Below are positions 55,062 to 64,000 of a stretch of 64,000 nt of DNA, piece after piece. Origin of the DNA: Chitinimonas taiwanensis DSM 18899 (GTDB lineage: Bacteria; Pseudomonadota; Gammaproteobacteria; Burkholderiales; Chitinimonadaceae); NCBI RefSeq assembly GCF_900119825.1, contig NZ_FPKR01000008.1:62001-126000 (forward strand), read 5' to 3'. The notes under the pieces are model-generated. The model had not been told where the DNA came from. It saw only the letters and a list, made by a program, of their open reading frames with translations, and ran no database searches. The first letter of the stretch is position 1. Each line of letters opens with the position of its first letter. The translations under genes and the position numbers were made by a program.

Positions 55062-55967
55062 TTAGCCCGCCTTCCTTCCCATCACATCGAGGAATACCGA
55101 CTCCAGGTCGGGCTGGACGATTTCGATATCGCGCAGACTGACACCCGCCTCGCGCACGCAGGCCAGCATCGGCTCAAGCTGCTTGCAGTCATCGAGGCGC
55201 AACAGATACGCCCCATCACGCTCGCTGACCAGCAAGGGTTGCAAGGCCGCCGGCAGCGCATCGGGCAAAAGACGCAGCGACAGTAAGCGGGTCGAATGCG
55301 ATTGCATCAGCGCCACCTTGTCATCCAGCGCCACCAGCTCGCCCTGCTTGAGCATGGCGATGCGGTTGCACAGGGTTTCCGCCTCTTCCAGATAGTGGGT
55401 AGTCAAGACGATGGTATGACCTTCATCGTTCAGGCGTTGCACGAAGGCCCATAGGGTCTGGCGCAGCGCCACATCCACGCCAGCGGTCGGCTCGTCCAGC
55501 ACGATGACCGGCGGCTTGTGCACCAAGGCTTGCGCCACCATCACGCGCCGCTTCATACCGCCCGACAGCGCACGCATATTGGCATTTGCCTTGTCGGCCA
55601 GACCAAGATTTTCCAGCAGCTCATCAATCCAGGCGTCGTTACGGCGCAGGCCGAAATAGCCGGACTGAAAGACCAGCGTTTCGCGCACGGTAAAGAAGGG
55701 ATCAAAGGTCAGCTCCTGCGGCACGATGCCGACCTGGCGGCGCGCGGCGCGGTAATCGGCCTGCACATCGCAACCCATCACGCTGGCCGAACCCGAGTCG
55801 GGCCGGGTCAACCCGCCCAGCACCGAGATCAGCGTAGTCTTGCCGGCGCCATTCGGGCCCAGCAGGGCGAAGAACTCGCCCTCTCGCACCTCGAGGTCGA
55901 TACCCTTCAGGGCTTCGAAGTCCCCGAAGCGTTTCTTGACGGCAGAGAAGCGGATGGCTGTAGACAT
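55062..55967 (-). CDS. yadG: ABC transporter ATP-binding protein, YadG type
   Basis: A 301-residue ATPase. Walker A GPNGAGKTTLISVLGG, signature ALSGGMKRRVMVAQALVHKP, Walker B VIVLDEPTAGVDVAL and the switch His in VLTTHYLEEAETLCNRI are all intact. A C-terminal extension of about 80 residues is usual for ABC-2 ATPases. The ATG at 55967 gives the family start; an upstream in-frame ATG at 56081 adds 38 unlikely residues. Confidence 0.92.
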   Translation of the reverse strand: MSTAIRFSAVKKRFGDFEALKGIDLEVREGEFFALLGPNGAGKTTLISVLGGLTRPDSGSASVMGCDVQADYRAARRQVGIVPQELTFDPFFTVRETLVFQSGYFGLRRNDAWIDELLENLGLADKANANMRALSGGMKRRVMVAQALVHKPPVIVLDEPTAGVDVALRQTLWAFVQRLNDEGHTIVLTTHYLEEAETLCNRIAMLKQGELVALDDKVALMQSHSTRLLSLRLLPDALPAALQPLLVSERDGAYLLRLDDCKQLEPMLACVREAGVSLRDIEIVQPDLESVFLDVMGRKAG

Positions 55968-56095
55968 GGGCGGATCAGTGCGGAAAGGCGGAATTGTACC
56001 TAGAGCGGCCTGCTCAATCAGTTTTTTCGCAACTAGTACTGGCAAGCAGAATAAGCAAAGCGGCCCGGGGGCCGCTTGCATCCACTACCAGCGCG

Positions 56096-56893
56096 CTAGG
56101 GCGCGGGCTTGGCCTCCTGGGCCTCGATTTTCTCCACCCCGGACATATCAAGATCCTTCACATCGATCTCTTCCTCGTCCATTTCGAGCGGCTCACCCAG
56201 TTGCAGCGGTTCGGGCGGGCGACCGTCCCAGACCAAGCTGTAGCGGCGCTGCAGATAGCCATCGCGCACAAAGGTGTACTCATCACCAAACGCCGCCGCC
56301 TGCATGGTTTCTTCTACCGACAGCAGGTTGGCACGCGTATCGATCAGGCGCAGGCCGGTCAAGCCGTAGCCCAGCAATGTGTCGTTGATATGGATGCCCG
56401 GGTCGGTGTAGTAAACGCCCACATAGTCAACGCTATCGCGCAAGGTCTTGGGCCCCAGCACAGGCAGCACCAAGTAGGGGCCAGAACCCACGCCCCAGTG
56501 GCCAAGCACCTGGCCGAAGTCTTCATTGCGCTTGGGCAGGCTAGGCGCCATCGAGGCGATATCGATCAGCCCACCCAGGCCCAGCGTCGTGTTGATTAGT
56601 ACGCGGCCCACATCGGTCGTACCCTGGCGCCACTTGCCTTGCAGGAAGTTGGACGCGCCGCTGTAGGCGTCGGACAGATTGCCGAAAAAATTACCCACCG
56701 CGGTACGCACCGGGCGCGGCGTAACCGCGGCATAGCCCTCGGCCACCGGCTTGAGCACCGCCTTGTCCAGCGTCGAATTGAACGCATACACCTTGCGATT
56801 CATCGGTTCGAGCGGGTCGTAATGATTGGCCGGCGTGGCACAGGCGACCAACAGAAGCGGGCTGAGCAAGAGGGGGGCAAGCAGGCTACGCAT
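56096..56893 (-). CDS. mlaA: Outer-membrane lipoprotein MlaA
   Basis: A 265-residue lipoprotein that removes misplaced phospholipids from the outer leaflet and hands them to MlaC. Lipobox LLLVACATPANHYDPLEPMN with the acylated cysteine near residue 17. RKVYAFNSTLDKAVLKPVAE, NFFGNLSDAYSGASNFLQGK, RVLINTTLGLGGLIDIASMA, DFGQVLGHWGVGSGPYLVLP and GPKTLRDSVDY are family motifs. The C-terminal tail is acidic (MDEEEIDVKDLDM). Ten nucleotides follow mlaB. Confidence 0.94.
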   Translation of the reverse strand: MRSLLAPLLLSPLLLVACATPANHYDPLEPMNRKVYAFNSTLDKAVLKPVAEGYAAVTPRPVRTAVGNFFGNLSDAYSGASNFLQGKWRQGTTDVGRVLINTTLGLGGLIDIASMAPSLPKRNEDFGQVLGHWGVGSGPYLVLPVLGPKTLRDSVDYVGVYYTDPGIHINDTLLGYGLTGLRLIDTRANLLSVEETMQAAAFGDEYTFVRDGYLQRRYSLVWDGRPPEPLQLGEPLEMDEEEIDVKDLDMSGVEKIEAQEAKPAP

Positions 56894-56903
56894 CGCAAAG
56901 TCC

Positions 56904-57197
56904 TCAGGCAGCGCTGGCTGCAGCGTCGGCAGAAAACTGCAGGAAGTCTTCCACGCCATACAGCGCGGCCAGGCTAAGCAGGCTGGCGGGCGGATTGTGC
57001 AGCGTGAGCTGGCGGCCGGCCGCGTGGGCCTGGCGCCGCCATTGCAGCAGCAGGCTGATGGCGGTCGAATCCACTTCCGCCACCTCGCTCAGATCCAGGC
57101 AGAGCGCCGGCGCCACCAGCTGGGGCGCCACCTCGCGCTCGACCCGGCAGATTGAGTCGAGCACCAGACCGCCACTCAGGGTAATCCGCTCACTCAT
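56904..57197 (-). CDS. mlaB: STAS-domain protein MlaB
   Basis: A 97-residue cytoplasmic STAS protein that stabilises the MlaFE transporter. LVLDSICRVEREVAPQLVAP, LCLDLSEVAEVDSTAISLLL and QWRRQAHAAGRQLTLHNPPA show the fold; the DSTA segment is the usual helix cap. The ATG at 57197 is chosen over 57233. It lies 1 nt after mlaC. Confidence 0.88.
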   Translation of the reverse strand: MSERITLSGGLVLDSICRVEREVAPQLVAPALCLDLSEVAEVDSTAISLLLQWRRQAHAAGRQLTLHNPPASLLSLAALYGVEDFLQFSADAAASAA

Positions 57198-57198
57198 C

Positions 57199-57810
57199 TC
57201 AGTTGGCCGAGGTCTTGGCCGGCTGAGCGGCATTGCGGTCGGCCAGCGCCTTGATCAGGCCATCGATGCCGTCCTTCTGGATGGTCTGGTTGAAGCTGGT
57301 GCGGTAATTGGTCACCAGGCTCACCCCTTCCACCGCCACGTCATACACCTTCCAGCCATTACCGGTCTTCAACAGACGGTAGTCGATCGGGAAAGGCTGA
57401 CCGCTGGCGGTGATCACCTCGGTGCGCACAGTGGTATCGGTGTCGGCATCGGCCATCTTGACCGCCTTCACATTGATTTCCTGCACCTTGTTGGCGCCCA
57501 CGGCGGTCGAGTAGGTACGCACGAGCAGAGTACGGAACTCACGGGCCAGCGCAGCCTGCTGCTCAGGCGAAGCCTGGCGCCAGTACTTGCCCACGGCCAG
57601 TGCGGTCAGGCGGTTGAAGTCGAAAATCGGCAGCACCTTGGCTTCGACCAGATCGCGGAAACGCTTGTCGGACGGCGACAGCTTTTCCGTCTTGATCACC
57701 TCCAGCACTTCCTTGCTGGTATTGCGCACCAGCTGCTCGGGCGCGGGCACATCGGCGGCAGCCACATTCAGGCCAGCCAGCAGCAGGATAAAACCGAGAA
57801 ATTTACGCAT
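57199..57810 (-). CDS. mlaC: Periplasmic phospholipid carrier MlaC
   Basis: A 203-residue protein with a signal peptide (MRKFLGFILLLAGLNVAAAD). VEAKVLPIFDFNRLTALAVG, YWRQASPEQQAALAREFRTL, LVRTYSTAV and GWKVYDVAVEGVSLVTNYRT are the Ttg2D/MlaC motifs of the lipid-binding pocket. It shuttles phospholipid between MlaA and the MlaFEDB complex. Confidence 0.94.
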   Translation of the reverse strand: MRKFLGFILLLAGLNVAAADVPAPEQLVRNTSKEVLEVIKTEKLSPSDKRFRDLVEAKVLPIFDFNRLTALAVGKYWRQASPEQQAALAREFRTLLVRTYSTAVGANKVQEINVKAVKMADADTDTTVRTEVITASGQPFPIDYRLLKTGNGWKVYDVAVEGVSLVTNYRTSFNQTIQKDGIDGLIKALADRNAAQPAKTSAN

Positions 57811-57822
57811 GTCTATTTCCTA

Positions 57823-58305
57823 TTATTGGGCGGATTTCGCCTCTGGGGGATTCTCCGCCGCCTTGCTGAACATGAACTGACTGATCAGTTGTTCGAGCAC
57901 GATGGCCGACGAGGTGAGGCTGATTCGATCGCCATTCTTGAGCATGGTTTCCTCGGCACCCGGCGTGAGGCCGATATATTGGTCACCCAGAATGCCCGAG
58001 GTCAGGATCTCGGCCGAGGAGTCCTTGCTGAACTGGAATTGCTCTTCCACATCCATGGTCACCACGGCGCGGTAGGTAGTCGGATCGAGCTGGATGCTGG
58101 CCACGCGGCCCACCAGCACGCCGGCGCTCTTGATCGGCGCCTTGGCCTTCAGGCCGCCGATATTGTCGAAGGCGGCGGTAACCCGGTAGGTGGCATGACC
58201 ATTGGCCGAGGAGATATTGCTGACGCGCAGCGCCAGGAAAGCCAGTGCAGCCAAGCCCAGGATTACAAACAGACCGACCCAGAAGTCGTAGAAGCGGCGA
58301 TTCAT
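57823..58305 (-). CDS. mlaD: MCE-domain protein MlaD
   Basis: A 160-residue protein with an N-terminal membrane helix (FWVGLFVILGLAALAFLALR) and one MCE domain (YRVTAAFDNIGGLKAKAPIK, SAGVLVGRVASIQLDPTTYR, LTSGILGDQYIGLTPGAEET). Its hexameric ring forms the periplasmic tunnel of the transporter. The ATG at 58305 overlaps the mlaE stop by one base; the upstream in-frame TTG is not needed. Confidence 0.94.
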   Translation of the reverse strand: MNRRFYDFWVGLFVILGLAALAFLALRVSNISSANGHATYRVTAAFDNIGGLKAKAPIKSAGVLVGRVASIQLDPTTYRAVVTMDVEEQFQFSKDSSAEILTSGILGDQYIGLTPGAEETMLKNGDRISLTSSAIVLEQLISQFMFSKAAENPPEAKSAQ

Positions 58306-59099
58306 CAAACACCTCGGAACATGAAAGCGGTCAGGATGAAATCCAGACCAAGAATGGCAAGCGAAGACGTGACCACGGTACGGGTGGTGGCACCCGACAC
58401 GCCCTCAGCAGTCGGCGGCGCATCAAAGCCCTCGAACACGGCGATGATGGACACGGCCACCCCGAACACCACGCTCTTGATCAGGCCGTTACCGATATCG
58501 TTGTACAGATCGACCTGGGACTGCATCTGCGCCCAGAAGGAACCAGCATCCACACCGATCAGCACCACACCGACCAAATAGCCGCCCAGAATGCCCATGG
58601 CCGAGAACAACGCAGCAAGGATGGGCATGGACAGCACGCCGGCCCAGAAGCGCGGTGCAACCACGCGGGCCAGTGGGTTGACGGCCATCATCTCCATGGC
58701 AGCCAGCTGCTCGGTCGCCTTCATCAGGCCGATTTCCGCAGTGATCGCGGAGCCGGCGCGGCTAGCGAATAGCAGACCCGCCACCACCGGGCCAAGCTCG
58801 CGCAGCAGGCTGAGCGACACCAGCACGCCCAGCGCTTCCGACGCGCCAAAGCGCTGCAGCGTATCGTAGCCCTGCAGACCCAGCACCATGCCGACGAAGA
58901 GACCAGAGACCAGGATGATCACCAGCGACAGCACGCCGGTGAAGTACACCTCGCGGATGATCAGATTGAAGCGGCGGAAAGCGGTGGCGGAATGCCACAG
59001 CACCGCGCTGAGGAAACGGAAACCGAAGCCCAGCTTGATCAGGGCATCGACGGCCGGCGCGCCAAAACCGCGAACGCGGGCACTAAGCCACTCAAGCAT
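58305..59099 (-). CDS. mlaE: Mla transporter permease MlaE
   Basis: A 264-residue permease with five to six helices. [77 protein letters not shown] and [20 protein letters not shown] are the family blocks. It overlaps mlaF by 8 nt. Confidence 0.95.
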   Translation of the reverse strand: MLEWLSARVRGFGAPAVDALIKLGFGFRFLSAVLWHSATAFRRFNLIIREVYFTGVLSLVIILVSGLFVGMVLGLQGYDTLQRFGASEALGVLVSLSLLRELGPVVAGLLFASRAGSAITAEIGLMKATEQLAAMEMMAVNPLARVVAPRFWAGVLSMPILAALFSAMGILGGYLVGVVLIGVDAGSFWAQMQSQVDLYNDIGNGLIKSVVFGVAVSIIAVFEGFDAPPTAEGVSGATTRTVVTSSLAILGLDFILTAFMFRGV

Positions 59100-59922
59100 T
59101 TTTCAACCCCATCAATTCTTCTGCATACGGTTTGGCCGGGTACTGGAAGGGCACCGGGCCATCGGGAAGGCCGCCGACGAACTGGCGCACGAAGGGTTCC
59201 GTGGAGGCGCGGATTTCATCCGGCGTGCCCTCCGCCACAATCGCGCCTTCCGAGACGAAGTACACATAGTCGACGATCTGCAGTGACTCGACCACATCGT
59301 GGGTGACCAGGATGGAAGTGGCGCCGAGCGCATCATTGAGCTGGCGGATCAGCTGGCCAACCACACCGAGCGAAATTGGATCGAGGCCCGCGAACGGCTC
59401 GTCATACATCATCAGCATCGGGTCGAGCGCAATCGCACGCGCCAGCGCCACCCGGCGCGCCATCCCGCCCGACAGCTCGGACGGCATCAGCTTGGACGCG
59501 CCGCGCAGACCGACTGCATTCAGCTTCATCAGCACCAGATCACGGATCATGCTTTCCGGCAGATCGGTGTGCTCACGCATCTGGAAGGCCACGTTGTCGA
59601 ACACCGACATATCGGTGAACAGCGCGCCGAACTGGAACAGCATGCCCATCTTGCGGCGCAGCTGGTACAGGCCGTCCGAATCGAGCTCGTGCACGACCTT
59701 GCCGGCCACGCGTACCTCGCCCTTGGATGGCTTGACCTGCCCGCCGATCAGACGCAGCAAGGTGGTCTTGCCACAGCCGGAACCACCCATGATGGCAACA
59801 ACCTTGCCCTTGGGAATCGTCAGGCTGATTCCCTTCAGGATGGTGCGGCGGTCATAGGCAAAGGTGACGTTGTCGATGGCGACAAGAGGGTCTGCGGACA
59901 CAGCGGGGGTGCTCAGTGGCAT
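59092..59922 (-). CDS. mlaF: Mla transporter ATP-binding protein MlaF
   Basis: A 276-residue ATPase powering lipid movement. Walker [19 protein letters not shown], signature [20 protein letters not shown], Walker [16 protein letters not shown] and switch His [10 protein letters not shown] are intact. DPISLGVV and the C-terminal [14 protein letters not shown] match MlaF. First gene of the mla unit, read leftwards mlaF-E-D-C-B-A. Confidence 0.95.
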   Translation of the reverse strand: MPLSTPAVSADPLVAIDNVTFAYDRRTILKGISLTIPKGKVVAIMGGSGCGKTTLLRLIGGQVKPSKGEVRVAGKVVHELDSDGLYQLRRKMGMLFQFGALFTDMSVFDNVAFQMREHTDLPESMIRDLVLMKLNAVGLRGASKLMPSELSGGMARRVALARAIALDPMLMMYDEPFAGLDPISLGVVGQLIRQLNDALGATSILVTHDVVESLQIVDYVYFVSEGAIVAEGTPDEIRASTEPFVRQFVGGLPDGPVPFQYPAKPYAEELMGLKNA

Positions 59923-60254
59923 TGGGTGGCGAATTTTAGGTGAAGGGTGGGTGTGACACCAATTAGGAATAACCGTTCATGTTGCAGTGCGGCAACATTA
60001 TCTCACCCTCGTCAAGCAGATGCATGCCGGCCTATGCAAAAAGCATTTTCGCAGCGCGGTAGCGGCGCCGCACCCGCTCAGGCGACAGTATTTGGGGGCG
60101 CATCAGGCTGTTTCAAGCCTTTGGGCGGAAATGCCCGTTTGCACATTTCCGTTGCCATCGATTTTTTTCCTATAACGGCATGCGACCCGCGGAGGAAACG
60201 GGCCGATTTAAAAACAGCCTGACCCAATAACGACAAAACAAGGTTATCGCGCCC
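59923..60254. other. Intergenic region between mlaF and mshL
   Basis: About 330 bases between divergent genes, so both promoters should lie here. TATAAC at 60171-60176 could be a -10 box for mshL, but no -35 box is well spaced. Short frames inside have no recognisable product. Confidence 0.4.
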
Positions 60255-62093
60255 ATGCGTCTACTCGCGCTCTTGCTGCCCGCGCTGGCGACCGCCTGCG
60301 CCACGCAGCCGCTGCGGCTGGAGCCCGGCCGGCATGCTGCCGCACCGTCCGCGCGCCCAGCCGATCTGCCCGCCATCGTCGAGCGACCGAGCTTTCTGCC
60401 GCCGCCCAGCCCCAGCCGCAAAGCCGACACCTATAGCGTAGTGGCCAGCAATCTGCCGGTGCGCGAGCTTTTGTTCGTACTGGCGCGCGATGCCAATCTG
60501 AATGTCGATGTGCATCCGCTGATCGAAGGCACGGTCACCCTGAATGCGCTGCACCAGACCCTGCCGCAATTGCTCGAGCGCATCGCGCGCCAGGTGGCGA
60601 TGCGCTACACGCTCGAACATGGCGTGCTAGTGATCAGCCCCGACACCCCGTTCATTCGCAGCTATAGCGTCGACTACGTCAACGTCAGCCGCAGCACCCA
60701 GGGCAAGGTGGCCATTTCCACCTCGGTGGCAGCCACCGGCGGCAGCGTGGGCAGCGCAAATGGCGGCGGCGCCGAAGGTCGCAATAGCTCGGGCACCGAG
60801 GTGAACAATCTGTCCGAGAACAAGTTCTGGGAGCGCCTGGAAACCAATCTGCGCGAACTGATCAGTGCTAGCCGGCGAACCAGCCGCGCCCTGCGCAAGG
60901 AACGTGCAGCACTAAACGAGGGCGTGACGCCGACCCATGCGGCCGAACAGCAGCCAGAGAGCGAGCGCCAACGCCAGGAGGCGCGCCTGAAGACCGCGCA
61001 GGCACTGGCACCCGCCGGCAATGGCGCCCCAGCCCTACTGTCCATGGTGCTGAACGAGCCCAAGCCCGCCAGCGCGGAAACCGAGCAGGCAGGTGTCGAT
61101 GTGTTCATCCACCCGGAAAGCGGCGTGGTTAGCGTAAATGCCACCGCCAGCGAACACGCCAAGGTGCGTGAGCTGCTGGAACGCATAGCCCAGGGCGCGC
61201 GGCGCCAGGTGCTGATCGAGGCCACCATTGTGGAGGTGCTGCTCAGCGACCAGTACCAAGCCGGCATCGACTGGCGCATCTTCAAGCCGGGCAATGGCTT
61301 GAATCTGAGCCAAAACCTGACTGCCAACCGCTTTACCGATTCGCCACTCTCGGTACTCACCTATACCAATCTGGCCAGCGGCTGGCTGGGTGGCGCCGAC
61401 TTCACCGCCACCATCAAGGCGCTCGAGCAGTTCGGCAAGACCAAGGTGCTGTCCAGCCCGAAGATCATGGCGCTGAACAATCAGACCGCCTTGCTCAAGG
61501 TGGTGGATGAGAAGGTCTATTTCACCACCAAGCTCGAGGTGACCGCCGCCACCGACAATGCACCCGAGCGGCGCGAATACACCTCAGAAATCCGCACCGT
61601 GCCGGTAGGCGTAGTGATGAGCGTCACGCCACAGATCGCCGACAATGCCATGGTCTCGCTCAATGTGCGCCCGACCATTTCGCGCATCACCAGCTACAAG
61701 ATCGATCCGGCCCTGCGCCTCAGTGGCAGCGAAGTCGACAATCTGATCCCGGAAATCCAGGTACGTGAGCTGGAATCCACGCTCAAGCTGGCCGACGGCC
61801 AGATGGCGGTGCTGGGCGGGCTGATCCAGGACAATCTGCAGACCAGTCGCGCAGGCGTGCCGCTGCTATCGCGCCTGCCCTTGCTGGGCGATCTGTTCAG
61901 CTACCGTGAAGACGAGGCCACTAAGACCGAGCTCGTGATCTTCATGCGCCCGGTAGTCGTGCACGACCCCAGCCTGAATGGTGAGCTGCGCGAGTTCCGC
62001 CAATTTCTGCCCGGCAGCGACTTCTTCAGCCGCGCCGCGGATGAAATCTCCGTGTTCCAGAACGGCTTGAGTGCACGACAGGAGGGGCCATGA
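60255..62093 (+). CDS. mshL: MSHA-type pilus secretin MshL
   Basis: A 612-residue outer-membrane lipoprotein secretin. Lipobox in LLPALATACATQPLR. The N-terminal SSF-type domain reads YSVVASNLPVRELLFVLARD, ANLNVDVHPLIEGTVTLNAL and RQVAMRYTLEHGVLVISPDT, then YVNVSRSTQGKV, as in MshL. A glycine/serine-rich linker and a charged low-complexity stretch (about 225-260) precede the secretin core (RRQVLIEATIVEVLLSDQYQ, KVLSSPKIMALNNQTALLKV, VPVGVVMSVTPQIADNAMVS, MAVLGGLIQDNLQTSRAGVP). It is the pilus exit pore. First msh gene in the window. Confidence 0.9.
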   Translation: MRLLALLLPALATACATQPLRLEPGRHAAAPSARPADLPAIVERPSFLPPPSPSRKADTYSVVASNLPVRELLFVLARDANLNVDVHPLIEGTVTLNALHQTLPQLLERIARQVAMRYTLEHGVLVISPDTPFIRSYSVDYVNVSRSTQGKVAISTSVAATGGSVGSANGGGAEGRNSSGTEVNNLSENKFWERLETNLRELISASRRTSRALRKERAALNEGVTPTHAAEQQPESERQRQEARLKTAQALAPAGNGAPALLSMVLNEPKPASAETEQAGVDVFIHPESGVVSVNATASEHAKVRELLERIAQGARRQVLIEATIVEVLLSDQYQAGIDWRIFKPGNGLNLSQNLTANRFTDSPLSVLTYTNLASGWLGGADFTATIKALEQFGKTKVLSSPKIMALNNQTALLKVVDEKVYFTTKLEVTAATDNAPERREYTSEIRTVPVGVVMSVTPQIADNAMVSLNVRPTISRITSYKIDPALRLSGSEVDNLIPEIQVRELESTLKLADGQMAVLGGLIQDNLQTSRAGVPLLSRLPLLGDLFSYREDEATKTELVIFMRPVVVHDPSLNGELREFRQFLPGSDFFSRAADEISVFQNGLSARQEGP

Positions 62094-62890
62094 ATCGCTA
62101 CCCGCTGTGCCGGGACCGGCTTTGGCGCGGCTGCGCGCTATCGATGGCGGCACTCTTGGTCAGCACCATTGGCCAGGCAGAGGCCAGTGCCGAGCCGCTC
62201 ATCAGCCCCGGCACGCAAGCCGCACCGCCCGCAGCGCGCACCAAAGCACACGACCGCGCCCAGATTCTGGCCAGTCCACCGCCCAGCAGCCGTCTGCGCG
62301 TGCAGCGCAACGCTGCCGAGCCGGCGCTTGCGCCCCGCCTCAAGGAGGCCTACACGGCCTTCCAGCAAGGCGATGACGCACAGGCCGAGCACCACTATCG
62401 TCAGCATCTGCAGCAAGACCCACGCAGCCGCGACGCCCTGCTCGGCCTGGCCGCCCTGGCACTGCGCCAGACTCGCCTGGAAGTGGCGCGCGCACTGTAT
62501 CAACAGCTATTACGCCTCGACCCGCTCGATCCGATTGCCCGGGCGGCGCTGCTCAGCCTGAACCCACAGGCCCAGGCCGAGGCGAGCGAACGTCAGCTGC
62601 GGCAGCTGCATGACAGCCACCCGCAAGCCGATACCGCCGCCGCCCTGGGTAGCCTGCTGGCCCGGCAGGGGCGCTGGCGCGAGGCGCAGCACTATTACTT
62701 CCAGGCCCACCATGCCGAGCCGCAGCAGGCTGATCATGCTTTCAATCTGGCGGTCAGCCTCGATGCCTTGGGCGAAGGACGGATGGCGGCCGGCTTCTAT
62801 CGCCAGGCCTTGAACCTGGCACAGCAGGCGCGTGCCAGCTTTGATGTACTAGCCGCCACCCAACGGCTCAGCGAGCTGGAGCGGCCATGA
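62090..62890 (+). CDS. TPR protein, MshN-like
   Basis: A 266-residue protein with an N-terminal hydrophobic segment (LSMAALLVSTIGQAEASAEP), an Ala/Pro-rich linker and tetratricopeptide repeats from about residue 85 (LKEAYTAFQQGDDAQAEHHY, LLGLAALALRQTRLEVARAL, ALGSLLARQGRWREAQHYYF, ADHAFNLAVSLDALGEGRMA). Its place between mshL and mshE is that of MshM/MshN in MSHA operons; the TPR content favours MshN. No MshM ATPase gene is seen between them. It overlaps its neighbours by 4 nt on both sides. Confidence 0.8.
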   Translation: MNRYPLCRDRLWRGCALSMAALLVSTIGQAEASAEPLISPGTQAAPPAARTKAHDRAQILASPPPSSRLRVQRNAAEPALAPRLKEAYTAFQQGDDAQAEHHYRQHLQQDPRSRDALLGLAALALRQTRLEVARALYQQLLRLDPLDPIARAALLSLNPQAQAEASERQLRQLHDSHPQADTAAALGSLLARQGRWREAQHYYFQAHHAEPQQADHAFNLAVSLDALGEGRMAAGFYRQALNLAQQARASFDVLAATQRLSELERP

Positions 62891-64000
62891 ACGAGGTCAA
62901 GTCACCACTGGGGGAACTCTTGGTCGGCAAGGGCGTGATCAGCGCCGATCAGCTGCGCATCGCGCTGACCGAGCAGCGCAAGTCCAGCCTGGCCCTGGGG
63001 CAGGAGCTGGTGCGGCTGGGCTTCGTCTCAGATGCCACACTGCGCGAGGCGCTGTCAGAAAACCTGGAGCAGGATGCGGTCGACCTGGCCCATGTGCTGC
63101 CCACGGCCAACGCGGTGGCGCTGATTCCCAAGGACATGGCCAAACGCCATCTGCTCTTACCGCTCTCCCTGGATCCGGCCTCCGGCCAGCTGCGCATCGC
63201 GATGGCCAACCCGAAAAATCTGGTCGCGCTCGATCAGCTGCGTGCGCTGTTACGCAATGCCTATCAGCTTGAGCCGGTGTTGGCGGCCGAGGCCGACATC
63301 CTGCGCGCGATCGAGCAGCACTATGGCTATGAGCTGTCGCTGGACGGCATCCTGCATGAAATCGAAACCGGCCAGCTCGACTACGCGAGCCTGAGCAGCC
63401 AGCTGGCCGAGTACAGCCAGCCGGTGGTGCGCCTGATCGACGCGCTGCTGGCCGATGCCGTGCATCGCGGCGCATCCGATATGCATTTCGAGCCCGAGGC
63501 GCACTTCGTACGCATCCGCTATCGCATCGACGGCGTGCTGCGTCAGATCCGCAGCCTGCACAAGACCTACTGGCCAGCCATGGTGGTCAGGCTGAAGGTG
63601 ATCTCGGGCATGAATATCGCCGAGACGCGCGCGCCTCAGGATGGGCGTATCTCGCTCAGCATCGCCGGCCGCCCGCTCGACTTCCGCGTGGCCACCCAGC
63701 CCACCCTGCATGGCGAGAATCTGGTGCTGCGCATACTCGACAAGCAGAAAGGCCTGCTGAAGCTGGAGGAGCTGGGCCTGCCCGACGACAGCCTGGGCGT
63801 GCTCAAACGCATGATGGCGCGCCCCGAAGGCATCATCCTGGTCACCGGGCCGACCGGCTCGGGCAAGACCACCACGCTCTACTCCCTGCTCAGCCACCTC
63901 AACCACGAAGCGGTCAATATCATGACCCTCGAGGACCCGGTCGAGTACCCGCTGCCGCTGCTGCGCCAAACCTCGGTCAGCGAGAAGATCGACTTCGCCG
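62887..64000 (+). CDS. mshE: MSHA pilus assembly ATPase MshE (3' end beyond window)
   Basis: The first 371 residues of a GspE/PilB-type assembly ATPase. Residues about 5-150 are the T2SSE_N/MshEN domain (GELLVGKGVISADQLRIALT; LGFVSDATLREALSENLEQD), which binds cyclic di-GMP in Vibrio MshE. The ATPase part has VRLIDALLADAVHRGASDMH, FEPEAHFVRIRYRIDGVLRQ, QDGRISLSIAGRPLDFRVAT and Walker A GPTGSGKTTTLYSLLSHLNH, then MTLEDPVEYPLP. The frame is open to the last base. Its ATG overlaps the stop of the TPR gene by 4 nt. Confidence 0.93.
   Translation, partial: MNEVKSPLGELLVGKGVISADQLRIALTEQRKSSLALGQELVRLGFVSDATLREALSENLEQDAVDLAHVLPTANAVALIPKDMAKRHLLLPLSLDPASGQLRIAMANPKNLVALDQLRALLRNAYQLEPVLAAEADILRAIEQHYGYELSLDGILHEIETGQLDYASLSSQLAEYSQPVVRLIDALLADAVHRGASDMHFEPEAHFVRIRYRIDGVLRQIRSLHKTYWPAMVVRLKVISGMNIAETRAPQDGRISLSIAGRPLDFRVATQPTLHGENLVLRILDKQKGLLKLEELGLPDDSLGVLKRMMARPEGIILVTGPTGSGKTTTLYSLLSHLNHEAVNIMTLEDPVEYPLPLLRQTSVSEKIDFA

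Noticed and set aside
59987-60175. Plus-strand frame of 62 codons before mshL
   Set aside because: No family features or ribosome binding site; it probably lies within the promoter region of the divergent mlaF and mshL genes.

Overview
The window is high-GC bacterial chromosome. Gene content and order point to a betaproteobacterium, most likely of the Neisseriales/Chromobacteriaceae type. The pointers are the yadGH-bolA-murA-hisGDCBHAFIE-hinT-tatABC-degS-ybgI-petABC-sspAB neighbourhood, the short-form HisG, the DUF3683 flavoprotein, and the hda-perM-purM-purN order. The genus assignment is an inference; no rRNA gene is present.

Left accessory third (1-12650): positions 1-1196 are gene debris, with C-terminal fragments resembling a type I restriction HsdR subunit and a UmuC polymerase, each broken by a stop, followed by an AT-rich block. 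Next comes a plus-strand gene for an unusual protein, a full-length but motif-less MoeA-like region fused to a SUKH (SMI1/KNR4) domain. From 12650 leftwards on the minus strand lies a type VI secretion cargo cluster: vgrG, a DUF2169 adaptor, a PAAR-like DUF4150 protein, a Tde1-like Ntox15 DNase and its Tdi1-like immunity protein. It is followed by a second Tdi1-like gene, a displaced AHH-type toxin tail that keeps a 40-bp junction sequence (39/40 identical) from the intact effector, and two beta-propeller-like genes plus a fragment of a third. The first propeller gene starts 3 nt after the displaced toxin, so it is a candidate immunity protein. I take this toxin-exchange cassette, with its propeller and MoeA-SUKH genes, to be the most novel part of the window.

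Core chromosome, first half (12880-36800): a subgroup Ic aspartate aminotransferase, a DUF2237 protein, beta-carbonic anhydrase, a YegD-like Hsp70 relative, an outer-membrane barrel protein, pilR/pilS, a YedA-type exporter, ilvA, a small exported protein, and a 1276-residue DUF3683 flavin/Fe-S oxidoreductase. Then come a HIT protein, a conserved gene frameshifted by a 13-bp tandem duplication, hda, a PerM-type transporter, purM, purN, two DUF3108 proteins and an RsmB-type rRNA methyltransferase.

Core chromosome, second half (36800-64000): sspB/sspA, the cytochrome bc1 genes petCBA, a NIF3-type protein, a DegS-like protease, tatCBA, hinT, the whole histidine pathway except hisZ, an NTF2-like protein, murA, a 41-residue membrane microprotein overlapping bolA, bolA, a YadGH-type ABC transporter and the Mla phospholipid-transport genes. 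The window ends inside an MSHA-type pilus operon (mshL, an mshN-like TPR gene, mshE cut by the window edge). Convergent gene pairs are separated by clear bidirectional hairpin terminators.
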